A stretch of DNA of 64,000 nucleotides from Agelaius tricolor (Eukaryota; Chordata; Aves; Passeriformes; Icteridae), in assembly GCA_023055355.1 (NCBI GenBank), contig JALJCS010000024.1, positions 12,353,501-12,417,500 of the forward strand. Direction: 5' to 3'. This document shows, piece after piece, positions 11,701-25,700 of the stretch (position 1 is its first letter; each line of letters begins with the position of its first letter). The notes under the pieces are model-generated. The model was not told the DNA's origin. It did not search any database and saw nothing but the letters and a program-made list of their open reading frames with translations. The position numbers and the translations under genes were made by a program.

Positions 11701-14700
11701 AGTTCAAAAACACACCAAAGTTCACAGCTTAGCTCAACCTGCTATTTGCTTCCAGTGATTAAGAATTTAAAAGTTTAAACCCCAGGATTGATGTTAAGCC
11801 TGTAGGATGCAGCAACATAATCCTCAGAGAGAAACCCACACAAACAGGTATGCTTTTTTTCCATACTGTTTAGGATCTATGTAACCTTCAAAGATGCCAA
11901 ATAACTCTTGTCATTTCACTTGAAGGGTGAAAGTATTTCACTTGTGGGTTGATTAATTATTTCCCATAAAAAGAACACTTAAACCCACTATTTTTCCCTC
12001 AAGGTGTATGTTCCTATTCTCATATACATCATTATGTGCCATAAACACTATGCATATATATATATATAGGCATAGCTATGGGAACCATGAATACATAAAG
12101 GAAATGCACATAAGTGCAATATTATTGTAGGTACAAGTACTTAGCTGCTCTTTGAAAGTCTGTCTCGTAAGTCATAGTGTTAAAGGCAGTTTTTTCCCCC
12201 CAGACTGAAAAATAGGTACAATTATCATAAAAGGCACCACTATTTCCAATGCACCTTTGTGAATAAATATCAATTAATTCATGCATCATGGAATGATAAT
12301 GAAATATTATAACTTCATCTATGATAACAGTGTAACTTTTCATGCTCGTTCACTTGCAATCATCCTCTCTAGATTGCTAATTATATGCCTGAAGCTGTAT
12401 TTAAAACTGTATTTAGTGGAAAAGATTGAACCATTTGTTCTTTTGTATATTTTGTCAGAATGAGAATAAGACTGTATGAAATATCTTTGGACTTTTTAAC
12501 GCAGAAAAAGTCAAATCTCAAATCCCCAGTACTCAAATCTACAGCTTTATTTACTTGGTATAACTGTAATATACCTCAGTTCTGTTTGCAAAAACACTCC
12601 TTGGAGAACATGGGTCCTGTAACCATGCACTACACTCTTCTTGTGAGTCTTTGGGCTATTGTGTTGTTATTATGCCATGGCATGTGTGCCAACACCCTAT
12701 GACAACACTCCTAAAGAAACAGCAGCATGCACAGATTTACAATGTCCACACAATTTTTCCTGGATCAGCATCATCGGCTCTATGGTGTCCTACGCCTCAC
12801 AGCATAGATTTATAAGAATATTTTTCTCCCTAAAAAAAAATCACAGAAGTGAAATCCTTCCACCCCTTTACTTGTGCACAGGATAGAGCTTACTTGTGCT
12901 ATCTCTTTAACATTGAGTAAAACCTTGTACCTCAGTAATCTTATTTCTGCTTAGCTCCAGGCTAGTTTTGTCAATCCCCTCATTGTAGAAGTTAAAGCTT
13001 CCAGATTCAGTGTTCAGGTTTGATGTATCAAGGTTTGACTGCAGGGATGAGGCTCTGGATTTAGTGGTGGATCTGTCTCTATGGTGACTCTTATAGAAAT
13101 TGTGTTGTTTGTGTTACCTGCAGTGATGGAAGAAAATTGAGGCTAGACACCGAAGGTCAATCTGTCAGGGGAAATGGAAGGAGCACTGACAAAATGCTAG
13201 GGCCTGGTTGCACAAAGGGCAAAAGAGATCAGGTGACTGTAATTCTCCTCACTGACTTTAAATGCTGAGAATTCACACTCTTATTAGTGATGTATTTAGC
13301 TGATACCAGCTGCAGGGATATGCACATTATTTGACTCTCTATATTCCGAGGGGTGGATTTGGTTGCAGAGGGAAGCATTTAAAGATTACCTCATGAGGTA
13401 TCTACATTTATGAGATATAAACAAAAATGTGAAATCCTGAACAGAACAGATATCTGTCAGATATTTTCTTTTAATAAATAATCTTGCAAACTCAGCTGCT
13501 CCTGAAATCCCTAAAAGTATCTGCTGTTTTAATCTCAGTGGATATGTATAAGGACAGCAAGTTTGCTGCACAGGTAACAATATTTAAAGGAGATTGAGTT
13601 TTCAAATCAGTCTTCTTACAGTGGAAATTCATGCTTTTATGTCTCATAATATAATTTTCTCTACACCTGAGGTGCTCTCAGCATGTATAAATGCATATTC
13701 AATATCTCCTGTTGATCAATATAAAACGACTTCTGCAATATGACAATGGTGCATGTATAATTCCATAACAAAGGGCAGGGGGCTGGATAACTTATGTGCA
13801 TAGTTTGCAGGATTTGGTCTTCACTTCTCAGAAATGCATTTTAAAGCCAATCATTTCAGGAACCCCTGAAAAAAGTTGTCATCTCTCATCAATCTGGAAG
13901 CCTGTAGGAAGAAATCAGTGATCTTTGCCCAGTTTCTAATGATTTCACAACACAAGTGGCACTAAGCAGAGCATCTGGTGATGTTGCTGCCCCTTGCCCT
14001 GTGTATGGTGAAGCACCATAGGGATCCACGCTGTAGATAGCTGCCTCTTCATGCTGGGGTCACATCAGCATCAGGGTGAGAGGGTGCAAAAAGTTTACAA
14101 TCTCCTTTTTTCTGATGCCTTAGCATTGCAGACAGTATCACTCTCCAACCTAATGTTCTACATGTGTCCTACCAGCTCTGTAAAGAGGGGCAAGAATATT
14201 AAACATAATCACCAAGATATGTGCAAAGGGAAACTGTGCAACCATGTAGTTAGCAGGTCTAAAGGAAAAGGAAAGAAAACCCAGTCTTTTCACAAGAGTA
14301 GACCTATTTGAAAGATGTTTTTTTACTTTCACCTGCTGATTTTTAGCAAAATAATTTTATTCTGGGCAGCCTGTTCCTGGAAATGGCCTCATAATTGCTA
14401 ACTTTATCTTCTGCTGCCAGTGTCTATTTAATCACCCCCTCGATGCATTCACAGCCCACACACTGACGCAAAATCTCCTCCTGTTCTGATTCTTCACCTA
14501 TTAGAGCCTTGGCCCAAATACCTCTCTAATGCTGAATGAGCAAACACGAAGTCAATGTGAAACTCAACCAGGCATAACTTGCTGCAGAGAGTTTTTCTAT
14601 GCACTTTCCCCCTCTGCATTTCAAATATAATACAGCCTAACAATATGGCCTGAAAGATGCTGGAGTTCAATAGATGCATTTAGGTACCTTTTAAAAGCAA

Positions 14701-17700
14701 ATACTTTTCCTGTATATTAAAATACCCTTGCTTAACTTCCTGCACTGATTAATTGACAATGTAAATGAGAATATGTGGGAAATCAGTTAATCCCCACAAG
14801 ACTATAAATTTAGTTACTTAGAAAAAGGAATCAGAACACAGTGTCAGAGTTCATGTCCTTCTCCTGTGGGTGCTGGCCATCAGCAGAATTGGTACTGCAA
14901 GCCATCAAAACCATTGAAAATTGAACTGTTTTACTCAAATATAAAATTGCAAAGTTAGGGTTTCTAGGACTTGAGTAAGGTACTGTCACATCCACTTATG
15001 CCAGCTCTGGAACAACTACATTGGCACTGCAAACCCAGCTTTAGGTGCTTGGAGACTTTGAGAAAGTAAAGCACCTCTGGGCCTTAAGTTCCTCTAAGCT
15101 TGGAAAATAGATGAAGAGCAGCACTCCACAACTCTGTTGAGACAATTTTGTACTCAGGTGCCTGAATTCCTTCTAAGGTCCCCTCTGGGTACCTAAGTCC
15201 TTGTTTAGATATGGCCTCGAGGCTTAATTTTAGGTATCCAGGAATTTGGAACAATGCCAGTATTTTGAAGCAGAGGGAGGAATTTCTGTCCCTAATCCAG
15301 AAGATAAGGCTGTGATATGTGTCCCTGGAATTTCCAGAGACATGCCCAGAGCCAGGGCTGGGCAGCCAGGCAGCTCCCTGCGAGGACACGGATCTTCCGT
15401 GCCCTGGGGGGCTGAGCACAGGGCCAGACACCTTTCACAGACTCAGAAGCCATGTTGGAGGTAGCAGAACAGGAGTTGGATTTTGTGGCTGCCAAAAAAC
15501 CAGATGAGTAGGGATCCTTTTGGTATGCATCTGTGTGAAACTGAAGCAATGCAGGGAGAAATGAGGCTGCTGTGCTTACCACGTGTGTGCTTTAACTGTG
15601 CACGAACAAGCTGCCTTCCATTGTCTTGCTGCAGAATATGTTGTTTCCCCAGGAAAAGGGTAAATACCAAATTTCCAGGTGGGGAAGAAGTAGTTTGCTG
15701 GATTGTAAGGGACAGGTGGCATGTGTCTGTTGTGGCACTTTTCCTCTTGCAGTTGTCAGGATGCAGCACAATGCTGGCTGCTGGAGTAAAATGGAATTTT
15801 AATGAACAAGCTGCAGGGAGAGAAATAAAACAAATTTGTCTGTATCCAAGTAATCAGCCAACAAACATGCACATAAAATTCATATATGGCAGAATAACGA
15901 GTAAGTGTCTGTGATCTGTTTGAATTTTTCTTTCCATTGACTTTCTCATACAAAATATAAGCTAGTACATCTATGTGAATTCAAATTTACATTGAAACTG
16001 AAATCCTAGCCTGTTAGTAACTATCATGTTATTGCTGTTAGTACTTTCTGTTGCTGTTTCACACCTTACATTTTTTCTGTTACTTAAAAAAGCTCATTTT
16101 TTGTAAACAATCAATTGATGTGGCATTTTTCCCCTCAAATCCAGGCTGCATTTTCAGAGGGTTTGTTATTTTGTGGTTTCCACTGCTTACATGAAAAATC
16201 AGCTCACAGCGTTTGCTTGGAGAACATGACAGAGCCCAAGATTTTGTTTTCCTTTCTACATAGTCCAGCTGTGCCAAGGAACAACCCTATAAGTGGGACC
16301 TCATGGAATCTGCACAGTATGGCACATTGGTGGGAGATGGGCTCTTCAAGTCTAGCATTTGGGCACAATCTTGCTGCCAAACATAATTTCCACTTTTAAA
16401 TCCTATGATATGAAATCAAATATTGATATTTCACAATAAATAGAGCATTAGATAAATTATTTTTATTATGATTAACATTTTTTGCAATATGCAAAAGGAA
16501 GGATCAGCTCGGTTTTATACTTGCTACAATGGTAGTACTGTAGGGACCAAAGACCAATGTCTCTGGTACAGCTTATAGACACACTGATGAGAGAACAGGT
16601 TGGAGAAAGAAACCCAAATAGCAAATTTTAGTGCTTCCTTCTGCTGTTTGATGTTACAAATTCAAAATGTCCAGTACCAAAGACAAAATGGGAACAAAGC
16701 TGAGTCAGAGTAGGAGCACAGGAGTGAAACCCAGACTCACTGAAATATTGGCAAAGTTTTCATGACTAAGAGCAACCATTATTTTGTTGCAGATGTGTCT
16801 CTTTCCCTAGGCTAAAGCATTGCTATTCAACAAATATGGACAGTAGCTGAGAAGCCAAAATAAAGGCTGGTAAAAGAGAATATGTACTGCATTCTTCAGA
16901 GTTGACAGTGGGACTCCTTAGTTACTTTTCCTGACTTCAAAAATTTTGTAACACTCAGTTATTCAGGGGCAGGCCAGGCCTCAAACTTCTGTTCCTGCCT
17001 TTCAAAACTGCAACTGTAACCACACAAAAATAAGTAAATAACTTTTGTTTACCCTTCTTCTCAGGTTCCTGCCTCTAGCTTGGGCCTTTTCCTAGGAACA
17101 CCTATCTCAGCCTTTTGGATCTCATGACTTTCATTTCCTGCACTGTGTATGTACTTTCCTAGGGACATTCAAAGGCAATGAGAAAGTATTGACATTTTGA
17201 TAAGGAAAGTGCAGAGATATAACATGCCCTACAGAGCAATATGCTGTCAGCCAACTGCCTGGCAAAGGGGCCAAGCAGCCTCCTGCAAGAGTGAGTCACT
17301 TTTCTTTCCACCAATTCTTGCTCATTGCAGTGAGCAAAGGGGAAATGAAGGGCCTGATCCAGAGCCTATTGATGAAACACAGAATCTCCCTGCTGGATTT
17401 CGCTTCATCATGGGTTTTGGCAGCAGTTCAGCCTTTAACATTTTCCACTCTTGAAGACCTGCTAGCTGCTATTAGCCTTGCTCACAGGTTCTTCCCTTTC
17501 CTTTTTAACCTGTAATTCTTCTTCAATTGGAGTTGTCTGTAGGGTAACTAAGTTAGCATTTTGGTCTGGGGTGACATTTCATTTCCAGTATAAAATTTCA
17601 TAATGAAAGTAGCTTACAGCAACTTCTTTCTCTTTCCTTATGCCTCTGACTCCTGTGGAGGCTACATAGCTTCTCCATGAAGTGCTGTGCACCTGGACTT

Positions 17701-20700
17701 TACCGCATGACCTTTTGTGCTCTTTTGTAGAATTCCAGTGTCATCTCAACCCTTTGCTTTGTTTAAGGTATGTGGGTTGGTAGACAGAAGCACTTCAAAG
17801 CCTCAGTCAGGAATGAACCCTCCTGCTCCAGCAGATAGTGTCTGCTCTGACAGACATGCCTCTCAAAACAGCAGCAGCTGCATTTTGTGATGCAGAAGGA
17901 CATGTTGCACCAGCTGCTGTTGGCACAGGGGAAACTGAAGTCTCTTAACATGCTTCTGTTTCTCCCTGTCAATCCTATGTGGGAACCAGAGTCCCACCTG
18001 GGGCATGTCCTAACAGGAGATGATAGCAAACCACAGGAGGAAAAAGAGGAAGTGTTCTTTTCAGGTTACATAGGCTAAGAAAGAGACCTGGCCAAATGCC
18101 CAATAGGAATTTCACTTCTAATGTTAACAGTCTTTATACCAGGACCTAAATTTACTCCTTTTTGTTGAGCAGTGATTTGCATATCATAAGGTACCAATTC
18201 TGCCTTGGGATAAGGCATTGCTGGAAGCCAAAGAGTCATTCCTACTCTTTGTAAAGCTTTCCACAAGGAAGGAGGTGAGCAGTTGCAGGTTTGATGAATA
18301 AGAGATCATGGTTTGTTTCCAAGAGGTGGCATTTATTCAGGATGTGCAAGGAGAACAGGATGTCTTGCATCATCCATCTCCCTCAAGACTTCCTGTGTAT
18401 TGTGGCCTAAACTTAGCAGCTAAGCATGTTTTGCCCGGTATTTGGAGAAAGCAAAAGTTTGCCTATACATCAGGACTCCAAGAAAACCAGAAGAAAGTAA
18501 ATGAGGACAAAAGAAGAGGGAAAAGAAAAGCCTATTGCTTTGTACTTTTGTGAAAGGCACTGAATTCTAAGGCTTCCTCTCTGTTCATGTCATGCTGTGC
18601 TATCTCTTATGGAGTTTATAAACTCCTCAGTGCAGACACCTGCTTGTTTTATTTGCAATCATAAGATGTTCTTTGAATAAATTGCTGACAACAACAACCA
18701 TAACAATATTGAGCAACACTGGTATTTACCACTGCTAAAGCAGACAATAGGGAGTTCCCTAACCCAGAGCAAAGAGGTAAGAAGGAGCTTACAAGTGCAG
18801 AACAATTAAAAGGTGCTAATATTGTTAATTATTATTAACACTTGTATTTCTGCAGCAGAAGGAGCTACAAGCAGATTCAGATCCCAGTGCTGCACAGAGT
18901 TGTTCAAAAGCATAATAAGATCATTCCTGCCCTGTATAAGAATACATTCAAAAGCTTTTCTCTTGCAGAGCATTCACAGATGAGGGAATATTACAAGTGT
19001 GAAGAGCAGCTTGCAGGACTCCTAGGCAATGCAGACAGAGGAATAATAATGTTCCCATTATACAGATGGGGAACATGGATATTTGCATCAGCTTACAAAA
19101 AAAGACCTGAAGCAGCACAGTGAATATAAATCTCATGATGTTTAATTTTGCACCTTAACTACAAGGTTGTCCTTAAGTTACTGATTATCAGTTTTGAGAA
19201 TTTCTAAAAATTTCTTCAGTGTTCAATCTTTTACCCATTCAAAACCAAGCAATCTAAATTTAATTCTCTTGAACTGATACTGGATTCAATTTCCTAAAAG
19301 CTTGAGATATAAAGCATAATGCTATGTGTGTAGGGAGAATAAAAGAACAGCCTTAAAGATAAAGTTAATAAGACTCAGATAGAAAATTATAGTAAAAATT
19401 TTAACTGCCATCTTAATAAAGGATAATGTTACAGTGCACAGAAATCTGTATCAGAAAAGTTTTATTACATCAAATATTATATGACTGCAGGGCATACCTG
19501 ACTCTTCAGGTGACAACAGTTATTAGTTTTTGGGAATTCTTTTCCAGATCTGTTTCATTTAACATACAAAATTTTATTTTGTATATGTTTGCAATTTTTA
19601 AAATGTACAATTTTTTTTTCAATATAATTTTTATTTTTCCAGATCCTAACCTTTGCCCTTGATATTATTTGACAATATTATCTAGAAAAAAATAAAGTGC
19701 AATATTTCAGCGGTGAAAGATACACATGTGAAATACTTCACGTTTTGTACAAGCCAGGAGGAAAATAATTAACTCCACAATAATTTCCATAATTTTAAAC
19801 TCCTTTTGAGGCAGCATTAAAATGAAAATCTAGAGGCCATATCTCTTTCTATACTCTGATATTGCTAAACTCAGCAAACTTGTAATATGGCCCTTGCAGT
19901 CCAGACCCCCTCTTCGGTCTGATCTCTGAGGATACAAATTTGTTTCTTGGATGATTTCTTATTGCTGACTCTATCAGCTCAGGTTTTAATACCAGAGGAT
20001 TCCTGATTTAATCCCTGGTGAGTTAATCAAGATGACCACCAACATATTAATACCTGTTGTTAATATCACAAATATTATCAAAATACTGCTTTCTTCATAC
20101 TGTAAAGCAAGCACTGCGGAGGTGGTAAAGGCTAGTATTAATGCAGATTTTGGAGCCAGTAGTACCACCCACACAACTTTCCAGAATGGGTTATTTAAAT
20201 TACTTGATCACCGCTTATTTTTTGTCATAGTGTAGTGAACTATGGTTTCTGTACCACTTCCTAAGTAACAACATAAAGGCTAAAGTTTATAAAGCTAAAT
20301 CATCTGATTTGGGCTGAATAATTTCTTCATGAAGGAATGCAACTTGGGTTCTTGACACTAGCAAGTAAATGCATTTCTGGATGCATTCACCAGTTTTATT
20401 TTCCTACCATTTATTCTGCTCCCTCCAAGTCTTTTCATGAAACTATTTCCTGAAAATATCCATGTTGGAATACATATGTACCATAACATCTCTACAACTA
20501 GGAAGCCTTTCACACTTTCAGAATATCTTATCCAGTCTTTTGTTCCTGTCTGTTTTTTTTTTTCCATTGATTCCTCCTTGCTGCTGACTTTGTGGCAGGA
20601 CATAGAGTCCAATTGGTTCTCTGTATTATTAATTTATGGATTTTTTCCCCTGTATGTGGCCCCTACCTCAGGCCAGGTGATCCATGAGATCAGAAGTCAC

Positions 20701-20775
20701 ATCATTACTTCTTTATGGTATTGGCATCTGACTGCTGCTCCTCTCCAGTTGCCCAATTTACTTCCTCCATTTTCT
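11701..20775. other. Unannotated unique sequence
   Basis: About 9 kb without a supported gene or a repeat I can name. It contains a short (AT)n run at 12054-12068. Around 15240-15800 overlapping open frames occur on both strands, the longest being 143 codons at 15483-15914. None has a domain, signal peptide or splice context, and this patch is merely locally richer in G and C, so I do not call a gene. Old diverged repeats could be hidden here. Confidence 0.55.
12054..12068. repeat. Short (AT)n microsatellite
   Basis: Seven and a half uninterrupted AT units. It is too short to be strongly unstable but is a simple-sequence site. Confidence 0.85.
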
Positions 20776-20779
20776 GGGC

Positions 20780-20920
20780 CTTCCATGTAGTTGTGGCCCT
20801 TAGTGACACGATTTAGTGTTGGACTTGGCTGTACTCAATGGCTGGACTCAATGCTCTCAGGTCTTTTGTGGACCTGGTTGGTTCCACAATGGTTCCACAA
20901 TGGTTCCACAATTCTGTGTT
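20780..20920 (+). mobile_element. CR1 LINE 3' end, truncated
   Basis: The plus strand follows the CR1 3' untranslated end. GTAGTTGTGGCCCTTAGTGA corresponds to the family's GTAGATGTGGCACTTAGGGA region. It is followed by TTGGACTTGGC, then GGCTGGACTCAATG, then AGGTCTTTT and a terminal repeat. The copy is 5'-truncated, as usual for CR1. Its terminus is odd: an 11-bp unit GGTTCCACAAT is repeated three times at 20880-20912, followed by TCTGTG. Confidence 0.75.
20880..20912 (+). repeat. 11-bp unit x3 at a CR1 terminus
   Basis: GGTTCCACAAT occurs three times in perfect tandem. It sits where CR1 elements normally show their 8-bp tail repeat, so it probably arose by slippage or during reverse transcription of the tail. 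Confidence 0.9.
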
Positions 20921-23900
20921 CCTCAACATCCTCCATAGCTGTCTTTTTCCTGCTTTCTGTGGTTAGGCCAGCAGCTATGAAGAATCTGGTTACTCTGTGG
21001 TCTCTAGGCTTCCTTCTGTATTCCTAGGATCAGCAGCTGACTGTGCCTTTAAAGGTGCACAGTGTCTAAGACATGTGAAGAAACAGCCCCTGCTTAATAA
21101 CAGGGATCTTTCCAAAGAGGTTCAACCAGGCAATGAGGAGTGCTTTCTGGGATCTCTCAGCTGTGTCATCTAGGTCTTTATTCTCTTAATGTTGACCTGA
21201 TTGTTGTATTCAGAGGCAGTACCTTCAGGAGATATGTCCTGTGTTTACCTCTGCATTTGTTATTATTGTGGATTAGTGCTTGAACACAGTGGGGAAGGTA
21301 TGCTCCTGAATAAAGTATTTGAGGACTCTTGGTGACAAATCTTCTTAAGTGTCCTACAGACAATACATTGCCACACAAATAATGCAATTCTGTACTGTCA
21401 ATAGGACAAAATATAGATGTTCCAGTCTTTTTCCAAAGTTGGGCTACAATTTTGAAAAATTCTCCTTGCTGGGGAAGGGAAGAGCGTTTTCCTACTTCCC
21501 ACTTTCTCTCCAAATTCATATACTAAACTAGTTTTGTTTCACTAGCCCTTGTACATTTATCCATCTCATGGTGATAACTCTTCTCACATCACTATTGCTC
21601 AACGCTGAAGTCATCCTAGGGATGAATTTCTTTTTACAGCACCAGGTCTTTGCAACCTAGTGAATTCTAGAGTGCAAGCTCTCTTTTTGCTGTATTCTCC
21701 TTGGCATTCACTCCTTTTCCAGAAAGGTCTATGTACAGCACAAAAAGAGACCATGAGTTTCATCCAACTAATGCAGAAGTCTGGTGTGCAGAGAGCTACT
21801 CTATGTCACAGTTAGTCCCTTTCAGGTTGTCTTATTGGAAAGAAACAGAACCTCTTACATCACAGTACAATTCCTCTTTGACAGGTAAAATAGGTCAGAT
21901 GAATCACTACTTAAAAAGTGTAAGTTGAGTCCTGGGTGACTTGCCTAGCTTCTGGTATCTGCATTGTAGGTGCATTTAAATGAGATGAAACACTCTCCCT
22001 GAGCCTACTGACTCTCCTGATCACTTATTCAGCTCTTACTGCACATTACATGGTGATGCCCACTAGCATGGTTTGAATCAGCATGCACTGGTTTCCTTGT
22101 GAGGATTTCCAGGGACTCATCATCATCCTTCATATTGTCCTGAACCCCAAGTTAAACTGATGAATATATTTTTCTCTAAAAGACACGTCAAATAACTCCT
22201 TATGTAAAATAGAAAATCTTCCACTTCTAAGAAATCCACCATTGTTTAGTGTTCTGGTTACTGGACCAGTCCTGCTTCTGAAGTTGGGGACCCTTTGTGG
22301 AAGAAATGTGAGTATGCTCTGGCCAGAGTGATTATAAGTGGTAAGACATAAGTTCTGTCTCCAGTAGGGTTACACAACAGCAAGCTGCTATTACAGATGC
22401 AAGAGCATGTCTCTGCTCTGCCCTAGATGAGCTTTGTGACCCCCCTTTGGGTGCTGCCTGCCAAGTCAAATTTCAGCTTGAGCAGTTGAAGCTTGGCAGA
22501 GAGTAAGCAACAGAAAGTGGGATCTCTTCAGGGCAATGGCTAGATAACATTAATAATAGACATTGCTACCAGCTCTTTCCCAGATGCTCACTGGCAATAC
22601 TTTATTTGTGGTCATTCCTATGCTTAATTTAAAATGAAAGATTCCTCGTAATCCTTGGTGATTTTCTTGGACCAGTTAGATTGATGTGATTACACTGAAA
22701 TACCTTCTTTAAAGGGAATAATTTCCTTCTCTAACTTGCAAAGTCATGCTCTGCAGTGGAGAGACATAGGCAGGCTCCATCCTTGTAATCATAAAGGCGA
22801 AATTCCCAAGTTCTGCCTCTCCTATTAACGTTCTAAGGTGAATCATCCTGGAGCACTGCACCAGGGCCTAAATGATGCAGAAAGTTAGGGGCATAGCTTC
22901 AAAGTACCCAGGTCCTTTTCTCCTTACAGACCTGGGATTGATAGGTTTTTTCTTGGGGGATGGAAAAAACCCAATTTAGTTCCCAGTTCTTCTTCTGACT
23001 TTCAGCAAAGCAATACCTACAGCCTGAAAAAGTCTTTGAAAAATCCTTCACTAATCCTGACTTATTTTTTAGTTTGTAACTATCTGACTGATTTATAACA
23101 GTTTCAAAGGGTCTTGAGCACCCCATCTATTATCAATCAAACCTCACTTCTTGCTCAACTGAAGAAAGACTTTTCCAGCTCTATGGCTGTTACTCACCAG
23201 GCACCATGTACCAGCAGAGATATTAGAGGTCTTGAACTTTGCAGAGATCATTCTCATTGCACTCACTGAGTTATGTCCTGTTGCCACAAATTCCCCATGC
23301 CTCATGATGAGAGCACACTACACTCATGCAGGACAGCCTTACTTTCAATCAAATTTGTGTCAGGCAGGGATATGATAATATATTTTAATTCATTTTATTA
23401 CTTTCAACATCAGGTGCATACAGGAGATGGAAGGAGCTTCAGAAGCCCAGGACTCCCAAACTGGCTGATTTTCTCAAGTGACTGAGCATGAAATTCAGTT
23501 AATCAGAATTTAATCTAAAAAACACTTAAATTAATTCCTAACATTCAGATAGCTGAAATCAGGTGAGATGAATCCCTTTCTTATTCTACCTTGGGACTCC
23601 TAGGTTCCTAACTTATGGAAGTTAAGCATGGCAGTTTTAGAGCAAACGAGAAGTTTAGCAATCCCATGTTTCCATCTCTGATAGCGGCTAATATCCTACC
23701 AATGTGAAATTTTTGAAGAACCAGATCATCCTATCTTGGTTATTTATCCAGGCTGGGTTTTCTCCCCCCCTCATTTACTCTTTTTCTTTAATTGTGCTCA
23801 ACAAGTCTATAAAGGAAAACATTATTTCTGGGAACAAGGCAAGTTAGGAACATGGCTTAAAATCCAGAATGATTATATATCCAATAGATCATACTCAGCT

Positions 23901-24180
23901 TCTTTGTCCTCATAGCAGCTGGTGTGCTACAGGCACCACAATTCAGGTGTATTGATGCCATGGCTGCATCAGAGTTCTGCACCTCCTGTAACTGAGCCAA
24001 AGTCAGAAACCTTACTGACATAAAGGATTTTGACTACACTGGAAAAAAATAAACTATTAGGTTACTTTGATACTTGCAAATTCAGGCTCTTCTTCCATAT
24101 AAAGTATTAATTAATCAGAAAAATGATAATTTAATTTCACTTTGGAATAAATAATTCTCGATTAAAATGCAAGGAGTTTT
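20921..24180. other. Unannotated unique sequence
   Basis: No supported gene, RNA or named repeat. The minus-strand open frame of 113 codons at 21178-21519 has no recognisable domain and overlaps a plus-strand frame. I treat both as chance. Confidence 0.55.
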
Positions 24181-24210
24181 TCTGGTGGTTTTTGGGTTTT
24201 TTTGGTTTGG

Positions 24211-24233
24211 TTTTTTTTTTTTTTTTTTTTTTT
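24211..24233. repeat. Poly-T tract (23 T) after G/T-rich lead
   Basis: A run of 23 T follows a G/T-rich segment at 24185-24210 made of short T runs separated by G. It could be the poly-A tail of a minus-strand retroposed transcript whose body would lie at higher coordinates, but I see no coding remnant or target duplication. Simple slippage is equally likely. Confidence 0.9.
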
Positions 24234-24990
24234 AAGAAGTAAAGTTTCTAACTTCAAGCACCCCAGATCCTGATATTTCTGTTGCAGGATGGAAACACTA
24301 ATTGCTCATTATTAACTTTTCACCATTTTATTCATATGCTTGATCCTATGCAGGCTCAAGTTTTGCAGCACTGTGCAAGGAGTCAATCTCACAGTCCAGT
24401 TTCTGAGAAATGGCTGTGGAGAGGTTGGGCTCTGACTGGGCTTTCTGCTCACTGTCTGCACATAACACACAGAATGTGGGTAGAAAAGCTTATACTAACC
24501 TTGAAGGTTACATTTAAATGGATCGTGGAATCTTATTTTTGCTATAGGACAAATCCTGTTCACTCATTCCTTTGGTGTAATCTGGTGCCTTCAGTGGGAT
24601 TGGTCATCTGGAAAAAACACTGGAGAAAGACAGCACTGGCCCAAGAGCAAACTGTTGCCCTTCTCATTTCTACAAGATGCACTTTTGAGTGCAACCAAAG
24701 GAGGTTTCAATGACATTTGACTCTATGTTTGTGTATGGCAAAACAAACCTATAAAACTCCACTTACCCCCTCTACTTCTCTCTTGATTTACAAAAGTGGA
24801 AACTTTTAGGGTGTCTTAGCTGTAGACCATAAAGCTCTCTTCAAAAACACATTAAGAGTGTCAAAAACCACCTTTGAGATGAGTAACATCTTTTAAAGTA
24901 AGAGGCTAAATCAAACCAAAACCTTTGCTGACATTTTGATTTCGTTTGTGTTAGTCGGTATAATGAAAAATTAACTTTACAAATAAAAAA
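24234..24990. other. Unannotated unique sequence
   Basis: A 143-codon plus-strand frame spans 24282-24713. Its translation shows no domain, transmembrane segment or family likeness, and no splice or promoter context supports it. I do not call a gene. Confidence 0.5.
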
Positions 24991-24999
24991 TTTATTGTA

Positions 25000-25700
25000 G
25001 CTTCTTTTATTGCCTAAGAAGAAAAGTTTAGTGTAGCCAACTGAACGATGCTTCTTCCTGGGTTGTCACTTTATACACTTTATTATTGTAAGTTATGGGG
25101 ATGTTTGTAAGCAAAGAAGTGTTATTTATTCTGCAGTACTCCCATTTGCTCACTCGTTATGCTCATCATGGCTCTAAGTAATAAACTTTATAATATCACA
25201 CATTAATGGGGTTATTTAAACTATAACTACTAAAAGTTAATGTGCAAATGTCTTGCAGTTTTCCCATGTTTACTCACAATTTTTCAATAATGTTCAAGAT
25301 GTGCTCTGAGTCTGGGAAGAATCACACACTTTAGTGCAATAATGTATGAGGAAATGTATAGTTATTTAATAAATATAGAGGAATTGACATTAATGTCTGT
25401 GTATCATTGGCTGTGCCCATTCATTAAAATGATTACTTGATACTTATTTGTGGGAGATAAAATATATTTAGTGCAATTTCATGCAAATTTCAAATACCCA
25501 CACCAGAACAAACTTTGAAAAGAGAATATTGTTGAAGTCTCCCTTGTTTTTCCAAGTGTTAGCAAAAATGAGAAGCAGCTAAACTGCAGTTACCCAAAGG
25601 CAAGAACTCAGGTGATTAACTTTGTTTTTGCTTGCCATGCATTTTCGTTTGCATGCTGCCCAGATCTACAGATCCATAATTGTCCTGCACAATTTCTTCT
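25000..25700. promoter_or_regulatory. Candidate conserved regulatory element (homeodomain/POU-motif dense)
   Basis: This block lacks recognisable transposon sequence and is crowded with TTAAT, CATTAA and ATTA homeodomain core words. It has a perfect octamer ATGCAAAT at 25481-25488 and related GTTTGCATG near 25649, plus a CTTTGTT SOX-type word near 25619. Such texture is typical of vertebrate developmental enhancers in gene deserts. AT-rich DNA produces many of these words by chance, so only cross-species conservation would establish it. Confidence 0.3.

Noticed and set aside
15483..15914. 143-codon plus-strand open frame
   Set aside because: No domain or family likeness, several overlapping frames on both strands of similar length, no splice or promoter context. 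It lies in a slightly G/C-richer patch where chance ORFs lengthen.
24282..24713. 143-codon plus-strand open frame
   Set aside because: Translation looks random, has no recognisable motif, and no transcript signals were seen.
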